Assembly (NCBI GenBank): GCA_964490815.1
Contig: CAZBEC010000007.1
Coordinates: forward strand, 124,001 to 188,000
Reading direction: 5' to 3'
DNA: 64,000 nt
From: JACNJU01 sp964490815
GTDB taxonomy: Bacteria > Pseudomonadota > Alphaproteobacteria > Rhodospirillales > JABHCV01
The position numbers and the translations under genes are program-made. The notes under the pieces were generated by a model, which was not told the origin of the DNA, made no database searches, and was given only the letters and a program-made list of their open reading frames with translations. This document shows positions 28,207-35,514 of this stretch, piece after piece (the first letter of the stretch is position 1; each line of letters opens with the position of its first letter).

Positions 28207-29557
28207 TCGATTATCGATTGCCATCAGGTGGTTGATAATATTCTCTTTTCTAGCCTCAACTGGTTTTGTAGCAGCAAAAGCCGAAGCCAGAAAGCTGTCT
28301 ATTATCCGCGATGCCGAAATAGAAAATACCATTCGCGCCTACGCGACGCCACTGTTCCAAGCAGCGGGTCTCGAACCATCGGCTATTAATATTTACCTTG
28401 TCAAAGACAAAACCCTGAACGCCTTCGTGGCAGGGGGGCAAAAGTTGTTCCTTAATACCGGTCTCTTAATCAAAAGCGACAACGCCGGACAAGTGATTGG
28501 TGTCATCGCTCACGAAACCGGTCACATAGCCGGTGGCCATTTAACCAGGACCCGTGATGCTATGGAAACAAGCTCAACTTCAGATATTTTTTCCATGGTG
28601 CTGGGTGGTATCGCCGCGGCGGGTGGAAGAAGCGACGTCGGCGCTGTAATCGTAGCGGGCGGGCAGCAAATGGGGTTGCGCAACTTCCTTCAGTACAGCC
28701 GAACCCAGGAGAGTGCAGCGGACGCTGCAGCCATGCGTTTTCTCGATTCTACTGGGCAATCGGCCAAAGGCATGCTGGAGTTTTTTGAAAAAATAGGCGA
28801 CCAGGAATTACTAAGCGTCAAACGCCAGGATCCTTATTACCGATCACACCCTTTGACGAGAGAACGTGTAAACAGAGTAGCCTCTTTTGTTGAACGTTCC
28901 CCAAATTCCAACAAACCGGAAAAACCGGAATTTGTTATAAGCCACGCACGTATGAAAGCTAAACTGCAAGCGTTCATAGAACCCATTACAAGGACGCTGC
29001 GACGCTACAAGGAAAATAGTAATAGTCTTGAAGCCCGATATGCTCTGGCCATAGCCTACTATCGCAGGCCCGATCTGGAGCGCGCAATCCCGTTGATTGA
29101 CGGTTTAATCAATGAACATCCCGCCGATCCCTATTTCCAGGAATTGAAAGGGCAGATGCTTTATGAAAACGGTAAAATTGCCGAATCTCTTCCGTATTAC
29201 GAAAAAGCGGTAATTCTGAATCCCAGTTCCAACTTGCTGCGCCGCGGATTGGGTAAAGCGCAAATGGAGAGTGGCGACAAGGCGCATCTTGAATCCGCCA
29301 TTACAAATCTTCTGATCGCCGCTACCGCCGATAAAACGGATCCCTTCTCATGGAAACTATTAGGAACAGCTTACGGCAAGGCGGGAAAAATGGGGGAAAG
29401 TTCGTTGGCCCTTGGTGAAGCGGCCTTATTGACAGGAAAAAAGGCAGACGCCAGATATCACGCAGAACGCGCATCTTCACTCCTTAAGGAAGGGTCGGTC
29501 GGCTGGATGCAAGCGCAGGACATCCTCCATTCATTGGACAGCAAGAAAAACCAATGA
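28187..29557 (+). CDS. M48-family periplasmic metalloprotease with TPR repeats (BepA-like)
   Basis: Predicted zinc protease and chaperone of outer membrane protein assembly, in the periplasm. About 456 residues from the ATG at 28187. In-frame ATG 28175 and GTG 28172 are alternatives; none has a strong ribosome site. A signal peptide (LIIFSFLASTGFVAAKAEA) precedes the M48 domain with HETGH at 109-113, the third ligand in SRTQESAADAAAM, then TPR units (ALAIAYYRRPDLERAIPLID; LPYYEKAVILNPSSNLLRRG). The 3' end overlaps the next gene as ATGA, showing coupling. Confidence 0.9.
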   Translation: MKLKKYIRLSIAIRWLIIFSFLASTGFVAAKAEARKLSIIRDAEIENTIRAYATPLFQAAGLEPSAINIYLVKDKTLNAFVAGGQKLFLNTGLLIKSDNAGQVIGVIAHETGHIAGGHLTRTRDAMETSSTSDIFSMVLGGIAAAGGRSDVGAVIVAGGQQMGLRNFLQYSRTQESAADAAAMRFLDSTGQSAKGMLEFFEKIGDQELLSVKRQDPYYRSHPLTRERVNRVASFVERSPNSNKPEKPEFVISHARMKAKLQAFIEPITRTLRRYKENSNSLEARYALAIAYYRRPDLERAIPLIDGLINEHPADPYFQELKGQMLYENGKIAESLPYYEKAVILNPSSNLLRRGLGKAQMESGDKAHLESAITNLLIAATADKTDPFSWKLLGTAYGKAGKMGESSLALGEAALLTGKKADARYHAERASSLLKEGSVGWMQAQDILHSLDSKKNQ

Positions 29558-30294
29558 CATTTCGAAGGATTGCCTTCAAACCGGTCGTCATGGCTATCGC
29601 CATGTTGGGTGGCCTGCAAGGCTGCGCTGTTGAACAAGCAAGTGTCGCCCCTGAGGGACTGTTGGAAGTCCTGGGTCCCTTTCCCGGTTTTTCACCAGTT
29701 AAATTACCCGGTGATTGGGCCGTAGAAAAAGACGGCGAACTCAATGAAAGTCAGCTTCAGATTGTTAACATGGATGGCGTCCCTTCTCTGAAGGTAACCA
29801 ATGGAGAAGAGTCGTTTGTCGTTGTCAGGCGCACCAACGCCATGATGCTGGCGACGCCTTACCTGAGTTGGTCTTGGTATATTGAACCACCCTCGGCCTC
29901 CGGATATCACCCAGTACGTCTGGTGATAGGTTTTTATGGCGGTGACCCGGCTAGTCCAAGCCGCGGAAGCGAGCCCTTGAGGTGGCTGGGAAGTACGCTT
30001 CCTCCTCATGACCGCGCACTCTCTCTGACATGGGCAGAATCAGCGCTGCAACGAGGTACCCTTTCGCCACTGAAAGATAAAAACAAACGAGCTGCTCCTC
30101 GTTATACGGTTAGGGGCGGCCGGGAAAACGCTGGTTCCTGGTGGCTTGAGACTGTTGATCTTTCCGATATATACCGCAAAGCATGGCCAAAAGACGAAGG
30201 AGGCGATACGAGGATCGTTTTTATCGGCATTGCCGCAAGTGGAGGTCGTACGCCTGCTCCAGCCTTTGTTTCAGGCATTGTTCTTTCCAGATAG
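29554..30294 (+). CDS. DUF3047 lipoprotein
   Basis: A 246-residue protein of unknown function. A lipoprotein signal ends MAIAMLGGLQGCAVEQ. The DUF3047 core is recognised by LSWSWYIEPPSASGYHPVRL, the RYTVRGG segment followed by tryptophans (NAGSWWLETVDLSDIYRKAW) and a closing strand RIVFIGIAASGG. The family is predicted beta-rich and periplasmic. Coupled to the M48 protease by a four-base overlap, which suggests a shared role in envelope upkeep. Confidence 0.78.
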   Translation: MTFRRIAFKPVVMAIAMLGGLQGCAVEQASVAPEGLLEVLGPFPGFSPVKLPGDWAVEKDGELNESQLQIVNMDGVPSLKVTNGEESFVVVRRTNAMMLATPYLSWSWYIEPPSASGYHPVRLVIGFYGGDPASPSRGSEPLRWLGSTLPPHDRALSLTWAESALQRGTLSPLKDKNKRAAPRYTVRGGRENAGSWWLETVDLSDIYRKAWPKDEGGDTRIVFIGIAASGGRTPAPAFVSGIVLSR

Positions 30295-30400
30295 AAAGCA
30301 TTCAAATTACTGTGATAATAGGACTAGTTCTTGTGTCCAACCAATCGCTGACGCATTCTGTCGCCCAACAAACGTAAATAATTTCGAGGTTCCAATCGAC

Positions 30401-31168
30401 ATGCTCTCAAGAGCCACCGCACTCACTTCCCTGTTCATTTTCGTACTTGCCACGTTTGCAGTTTTTACTCCCGTTCAAAAGGCGAGCGCCGATGACGGAT
30501 TGAACGAAGAACAGAAAAAGGACGTCGAAAAAGTCGTTCAGGAATACATCCTGAAAAATCCAGAAGTCCTGATGCGCGCCATTCAGGAGTACCAAATTCG
30601 CCAACGCATCGCCGAGCGTGAAAGAGCCAAGAAGAACCTGGTGAAGCTGGCTTCCGTTTTACGCCAAAACAAAGCTTCGCCGGTTATCGGCAATCCAGAC
30701 GGGGACGTTACCATTGTAGAGTTCTTCGATTACCGCTGCGGCTATTGCAAACGGGTATTCCCGACCATCCAGACCCTACTGAAGGAAGACGGCAATATTC
30801 GCTACGTGCTGAAGGAATACCCTATTCTGGGCCCAGATTCACTTGTCGCCTCGCAGGCTTCCCTGGCAGTGTGGGAGCAGGAACCTGAAAAGTACCTGGC
30901 ATTCCATTCGGCTTTGATGAAAGTGCGTGGACAATTAAGCGATACAAAGATTCTTTCCGTCGCCAAGAAATTGGGACTGGATACTGACGCGATCCGAAAA
31001 GGGATGGAAGGATTGGTGGTTAGAGGAGAGTTAAATAAGAATATGGAACTCGCCGAGAGTCTTGGCATTTCGGGCACGCCAGCATTTATAATTGGCGAAC
31101 AACTAATCCCGGGCGCCGCCAATCTGCAGGAATTGAAAAAATTCGTTTCAGCGGCTCGAAAAGGCTAG
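30401..31168 (+). CDS. DsbA-family thiol:disulfide oxidoreductase
   Basis: A 255-residue periplasmic thioredoxin-fold protein. Signal peptide residues 1-30 (LFIFVLATFAVFTPVQKASA), then a helical N-terminal extension rich in Glu/Lys (residues 33-90) typical of the Com1/ScsC-like group. The active site is CGYC at 113-116 in FFDYRCGYCKRVFP and the cis-proline is in GISGTPAFIIG. The N-terminal helix may drive oligomerisation, as in ScsC/Com1 proteins, which often act as isomerases. Start chosen at the ATG at 30401 with GAGG upstream. The frame is open further upstream but overlaps the preceding gene. Confidence 0.88.
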   Translation: MLSRATALTSLFIFVLATFAVFTPVQKASADDGLNEEQKKDVEKVVQEYILKNPEVLMRAIQEYQIRQRIAERERAKKNLVKLASVLRQNKASPVIGNPDGDVTIVEFFDYRCGYCKRVFPTIQTLLKEDGNIRYVLKEYPILGPDSLVASQASLAVWEQEPEKYLAFHSALMKVRGQLSDTKILSVAKKLGLDTDAIRKGMEGLVVRGELNKNMELAESLGISGTPAFIIGEQLIPGAANLQELKKFVSAARKG

Positions 31169-31175
31169 CTATTTC

Positions 31176-31877
31176 CTATTTGACTTTCAGGATGGAAAAC
31201 CGGAAGCCGTTTGCCCCTTCCACCAACATAAGTAGCGATTTTTTGCCGTTGGTTTTTGCTTGCTCATACATCTTCACCAGTTCATTGGGATTCCATACGG
31301 GTTTTTGATTGACCTGATGGATTATTTCGCCACGCTGTAAATCCAGGGCCGCGGCTTTTTCAGGGTCGATCAGGGTGATCACAACACCAGTCGAACCCCA
31401 ACGAATGGCGAACCTGTCTCGCACTTTTGGCGTTAAGGCGGTCAGCGTTAATCCTACTGAGGGAATGGATGCGAATATTCCTTTTTTAACTTTCCACGCC
31501 GGAGTCCACTTACCCGTCTTCATCGTCAGTTCCAGGGATTTACCTTCACGGATAACCGTGATTGGAACGCTGTCCCCGGCTTGTAGTTCCCTAACCTTTA
31601 CGACAAGCTTTTCAAAGGTGTCGATCTCGACTCCGGCGAAAGCGACAATCATGTCGCCACGATGAATGCCGCTTTTATCGGCTGGTCCCCCAAGGGCGAC
31701 GTCGCGAACAAGAACGCCTTCGGGTTTATCTATACCAAACGCCGCGGCAACTTTTTTGGATATTCCCTGCACCTGCATTCCAACAAAAGCAGCTTCCGCC
31801 GTTACTGAGGATGAGGCAGAGCAAAGAAAGAACCCTGCCAGCAGAAAAAGGGTGCAGAACCTGTAACTTGTTCGCAT
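31176..31877 (-). CDS. Periplasmic tandem-PDZ protein without a protease domain
   Basis: 233 residues: a signal peptide (LFLLAGFFLCSASSSVTAEA) and two PDZ domains. The first has PEGVLVRDVALGGPADKSGI and GDMIVAFAGVEIDTFEKL. The second has STGVVITLIDPEKAAALDLQ and GEIIHQVNQKPVWNPNEL. This resembles the C-terminal half of DegP/DegQ without the trypsin part. It may bind C-termini of envelope proteins as an adaptor (inference). AAGGAG lies before the ATG. Convergent with the DsbA-like gene. Confidence 0.85.
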   Translation of the reverse strand: MRTSYRFCTLFLLAGFFLCSASSSVTAEAAFVGMQVQGISKKVAAAFGIDKPEGVLVRDVALGGPADKSGIHRGDMIVAFAGVEIDTFEKLVVKVRELQAGDSVPITVIREGKSLELTMKTGKWTPAWKVKKGIFASIPSVGLTLTALTPKVRDRFAIRWGSTGVVITLIDPEKAAALDLQRGEIIHQVNQKPVWNPNELVKMYEQAKTNGKKSLLMLVEGANGFRFSILKVK

Positions 31878-31941
31878 AAGGGCTCCTTACCCCTGAAAAA
31901 GATTAACAAGTCTAGCAACTTAAAACCAGAAGTCTCAAGAA

Positions 31942-32766
31942 TTACTGACAATCAGGTTGAGGAATTTCCTCCAGGCTTTCCTGTGTCAAAACGACGGTAA
32001 AGTCCTGATAATCGAGTGTCAGCAGCGGGGTAATGCCGTTGTCCAGCTGCAAGATTTCCACCTCGTATTCGGGAGCCGACTCTTGCGAATCAAGCTCGAA
32101 GAAGCCCATACGAATGTTCCATCCCGGACGCTGTGACAATGGTCCAAGAGCCTTCAGTTTCTCTTTTGGAATATGCTCAGTCGGCTTCAGCTTTGGGCCA
32201 ATGAAAGCCGTAACCTGTTGTGGTCCTTCCCCATCCGCCCCATCAAAAACGGCGACAGAGACCTGCCTTTTGCCCGCGAGGGCTTGATCGATCAACCAAA
32301 TCGAATGCCCAAGTGGAAACATGGTGCCTTCAGGCAAGGGAATTTTTTTGCCGTCAGGAATTTTGTAGTTTGCGTTCCCTGTTCCCCCGGCAGAGTTTTT
32401 TAGCGCCCTTCCCCTAAAATCTTCGCGTTCACCGTTTACATTGTTCGATGCAAAAAACCTGTATCTGACGCCATCGTCCGATTCCCAAGCGGTAAACCGT
32501 AAATCCTGCTAAATTTCGCCTCCATCCGGCGTAGCCAGATCCATGCGAAGAGTCTGTGACATTGTCCATCCGTCACATGTTCGTTCCATCGACAATCCCA
32601 TGTTTCCACGTGCGCCGACAAAACTACTTCCCGCCCTGACAGAGCCTAGTTTCATTGAATAGAAAGCTTTGTGAGCGACCAAATCGGCGGCCGAAACTTC
32701 CTTTGCGCCAGCAAACGCAAAGATCAACCCAACGATAAATAATGTTCTCAATCGAATATTTCTCAT
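31942..32766 (-). pseudogene. EipB (DUF1849) cell-envelope integrity protein interrupted by an in-frame amber
   Basis: Signal peptide (RLRTLFIVGLIFAFAGAKEV), then VAHKAFYSMKLGSVRAGSSF and CDGWTMSQTLRMDLATPDGG-like sequence, then TAG at 32509-32511. The same frame continues QDLRFTAWESDDGVRYRFFA and on through PEGTMFPLGHSIWLIDQAL to the C-terminal EEIPQPDCQ. The N-terminal cysteine in CDGWT and the last cysteine match the pair that forms a disulfide in EipB. Everything outside the one codon fits the family, so this is a single nonsense event. Family role: periplasmic beta-spiral protein needed for envelope integrity. An intact product would need readthrough or reversion. Start taken at the ATG at 32766. 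Confidence 0.82.
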
Positions 32767-32844
32767 AAACACAACTTTACGGCAGTTTTACCAATAACTG
32801 AAAGCTGTAGTTGCGAAATTTTTCGGATAACGATATCCAAGCGT

Positions 32845-33984
32845 ATGAAAATTCTTAGCGTATTCGGCACCCGCCCTGAAGCCATTAAGATGGCCCCCGT
32901 AGTGAAAGCCCTTGAAAAGGCCTCGGGCGTCGATAGCGCCGTTTGTGTTACAGCCCAGCATCGCGACATGCTTGATCAGGTCCTAGGACTGTTTGATATC
33001 GAGCCTGAATTCGATCTGGACATCATGCGCCAAAATCAGGATTTGACTCATATCACGAGCGCCGTGCTGACGGGACTGGGCGACGTGCTTGACGAATACG
33101 GCCCCGATCGCATTCTAGTCCACGGTGACACAACCACCACTTTCGCCGCCTCGTTGGCCGCTTTTTACCGTAAAATTCCCGTTGGTCATGTGGAAGCCGG
33201 TTTGAGAACGGGCGATATATATGCACCCTGGCCGGAAGAAATGAACCGGCGTCTGAGTGACGCCATTGCCGACATCTATTTTGCACCGACTGACTCATCG
33301 GCCGAAAATCTGCGTCGAGAGGGCTACCCTGAAAGCAGCATTATTATTACCGGCAACACCGTTATCGACGCTCTTCTTGAAATTTCGCAAAGACTGAAAG
33401 ACGATAAAGCCCTGCAAACGGCCCTTGCGGATCAATTCCCTTTCCTTGATCCCAGCCGCCGGTTGGTTCTGGTTACCGGCCACCGCAGGGAAAATTTCGG
33501 CTCCGGTTTTGAAAATATATGTCAGGCGCTCCGCGATTTGAGCGAGAGAGAAGATGTTCAGATCGTTTACCCGGTTCATCTGAACCCAAACGTGCGCGAA
33601 CCGGTTAACAGAATTCTTGGCGATAATTCCAATATTCATCTGATTGAACCACTGGACTACCTGCCGTTCGTCTATTTGATGGATTTAAGCTACCTCGTCA
33701 TTACAGACTCAGGCGGCATTCAGGAAGAGGCACCGTCTTTGGGAAAACCGGTTCTGGTAATGCGGGAAGTGACAGAGCGTCCTGAAGCTGTCGACGCAGG
33801 GACGGTCAAACTGGTTGGTACTGACAGGAACAGAATCTTCAATGAATGCAACCAATTGCTGGATGATAAACAGGCCTATGCCATAATGAGCCGGTCCCAC
33901 AATCCTTATGGCGACGGCTTGGCCAGCGGGCGAATTGTCGACGAGATACTCAGATTAAACTACGCTAATGTGGAATCACATTAA
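32845..33984 (+). CDS. wecB: UDP-N-acetylglucosamine 2-epimerase (non-hydrolysing)
   Basis: Interconverts UDP-GlcNAc and UDP-ManNAc in the cytoplasm for surface polysaccharides. 379 residues starting MKILSVFGTRPEAIKMAPVV, the family signature, with VCVTAQHRDMLDQVL, HGDTTTTFAASLAAF, GHVEAGLRTGD and TDSGGIQEEAPSLGKPVLVM. All family motifs are present. Together with wecC 86 bp downstream it gives UDP-ManNAcA, a capsule, O-antigen or ECA-type precursor. No glycosyltransferase cluster is visible nearby. Confidence 0.95.
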   Translation: MKILSVFGTRPEAIKMAPVVKALEKASGVDSAVCVTAQHRDMLDQVLGLFDIEPEFDLDIMRQNQDLTHITSAVLTGLGDVLDEYGPDRILVHGDTTTTFAASLAAFYRKIPVGHVEAGLRTGDIYAPWPEEMNRRLSDAIADIYFAPTDSSAENLRREGYPESSIIITGNTVIDALLEISQRLKDDKALQTALADQFPFLDPSRRLVLVTGHRRENFGSGFENICQALRDLSEREDVQIVYPVHLNPNVREPVNRILGDNSNIHLIEPLDYLPFVYLMDLSYLVITDSGGIQEEAPSLGKPVLVMREVTERPEAVDAGTVKLVGTDRNRIFNECNQLLDDKQAYAIMSRSHNPYGDGLASGRIVDEILRLNYANVESH

Positions 33985-33989
33985 CGTAG
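33960..33989 (+). other. Stem-loop at the 3' end of wecB
   Basis: Thirteen-base arms CTACGCTAATGTG (33960-33972) and CACATTAACGTAG (33977-33989) with one mismatch and a GAAT loop, overlapping the wecB stop. A run of six T follows only after 12 bases (34002-34007), so it is not a standard terminator. It may attenuate readthrough to wecC or protect the 3' end. Confidence 0.4.
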
Positions 33990-34070
33990 ATAAATTGATC
34001 GTTTTTTAAAGAACCGAGCAACTTATCCGCGTTTAAGAAAACGCAGGTTGCTCTAAGCGGGGGTAGTTAG

Positions 34071-35321
34071 GTGACGCCTGAATTTGAAAAAATCTGTGTT
34101 GTTGGGCTGGGTTACGTCGGTCTTCCTACGGCCGCCGTTTTTGCCTCGCGCGGCGTGCAGGTCGCCGGCGTAGACACCAATATAAATACCGTTGAAACAA
34201 TCAATCAGGGCCGAGTGCATATTGTCGAACCGGATCTTGATATCATGGTCAACGGCGCGGTCAGCGCCGGCAAACTGAAGGCAACGACCTCTCCCGAAAA
34301 AGCCGACGCTTACATCATCGCCGTTCCGACGCCTTTTACAAATGGGAATAAACCAGATTTGAGTTTTGTCGAAGCGGCAGCGCGATCCATTGCCCCGGTG
34401 CTGGAGATTGGTGCTTTGGTGGTTATCGAATCAACTTGTCCGGTCGGCACCACTGAAAAAGTCTGCGCGTGGTTGGCCGAAGAAAGAAGCGATTTGAGTT
34501 TCCCCCACGTTGCCGGTAGCGAAGCCGATGTTCAGGTGTCTCACAGCCCGGAACGCGTGCTTCCTGGCCGGGTGTTGCTGGAACTGGTTCGAAATGACAG
34601 AGTGGTCGGCGGCATATCCCCAAACTGCGCAGAACGAACCAAGGCGCTTTATAAAATTGCGGTTGAAGGCGAATGTCTGCTGACCACCGCGGCGACGGCG
34701 GAACTGGTTAAGCTTTCTGAAAACGCCTACAGAGACGTCAACATCGCGTTTGCCAATGAATTATCGCTGATCGCCGAAAAAATGGGCATCAATGTCTGGG
34801 AAGCAGTCGAACTGGCCAACCATCACCCACGCGTCAGCATTTTGCAGCCCGGACCCGGCGTTGGCGGACACTGCATAGCCGTCGATCCCTGGTTCATTGC
34901 CGATTCGGCTCCCGACGAAAGTCCTTTGATCCAAACAGCTCGCAAAGTGAATGACGGCAAACCGGAACACGTGGTCAATCAAATACTCGCCGCCGCAAAG
35001 GAAAAGGGCGCGAAATCCGTGGCTTGCCTGGGGCTTGCTTATAAGGCCGATATAGACGATATGCGCGAAAGCCCGGCTGTCGCTATAACCGCCGCCTTGG
35101 CAAACGCCTTTGACGGGGAAGTTCTTGTTGTCGAACCCAACAGTCCGAACCTTCCGGACCCATTGAGTAATATCGCAAATGCCCAGCTGACCAGCTTGGA
35201 AGACGCCGTAGGTATATCCAGCGTCATTGCCCTTCTGGTTGATCACCAGGCCTTCCGTGAAATGGACAGAGCCCTACTTGAGGGCAAAGCCGTAATCGAT
35301 ACCCGCGGAATTTGGCGCTAA
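34071..35321 (+). CDS. wecC: UDP-N-acetyl-D-mannosamine dehydrogenase
   Basis: Oxidises UDP-ManNAc to UDP-ManNAcA with two NAD+. 416 residues of the UDP-glucose/GDP-mannose dehydrogenase family: Rossmann start ICVVGLGYVGLPTAAVFASR, IIAVPTPF, VIESTCPVGTTEKV, the active-site segment PGPGVGGHCIAVDPWF with the catalytic cysteine, and the C-terminal GLAYKADIDDMRESPAV. The start is GTG at 34071 behind GGGGGT. Follows wecB on the same strand. Confidence 0.93.
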   Translation: MTPEFEKICVVGLGYVGLPTAAVFASRGVQVAGVDTNINTVETINQGRVHIVEPDLDIMVNGAVSAGKLKATTSPEKADAYIIAVPTPFTNGNKPDLSFVEAAARSIAPVLEIGALVVIESTCPVGTTEKVCAWLAEERSDLSFPHVAGSEADVQVSHSPERVLPGRVLLELVRNDRVVGGISPNCAERTKALYKIAVEGECLLTTAATAELVKLSENAYRDVNIAFANELSLIAEKMGINVWEAVELANHHPRVSILQPGPGVGGHCIAVDPWFIADSAPDESPLIQTARKVNDGKPEHVVNQILAAAKEKGAKSVACLGLAYKADIDDMRESPAVAITAALANAFDGEVLVVEPNSPNLPDPLSNIANAQLTSLEDAVGISSVIALLVDHQAFREMDRALLEGKAVIDTRGIWR

Positions 35322-35514
35322 CAAAATCGGTAACACTCTAACTTCCGTCTAAACCAAAAATTATTATCTCTTTTTAATATTAGATTTTTCATATATAAGA
35401 AGAGTTAGAGATTTCGTGGGGACGAAAGAGAAGCGCTAAAAGTGCACCCTCCATGACCTATTCGTAACAAAAATACCCGCCCGTTGTTAAAGGGAGGGGG
35501 AGGCGAGCGTTAGC

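Noticed and set aside
33960..33989. Standard intrinsic terminator after wecB
   Set aside because: Stem overlaps the stop codon and the T-run is 12 bases away; recorded only as a stem-loop.
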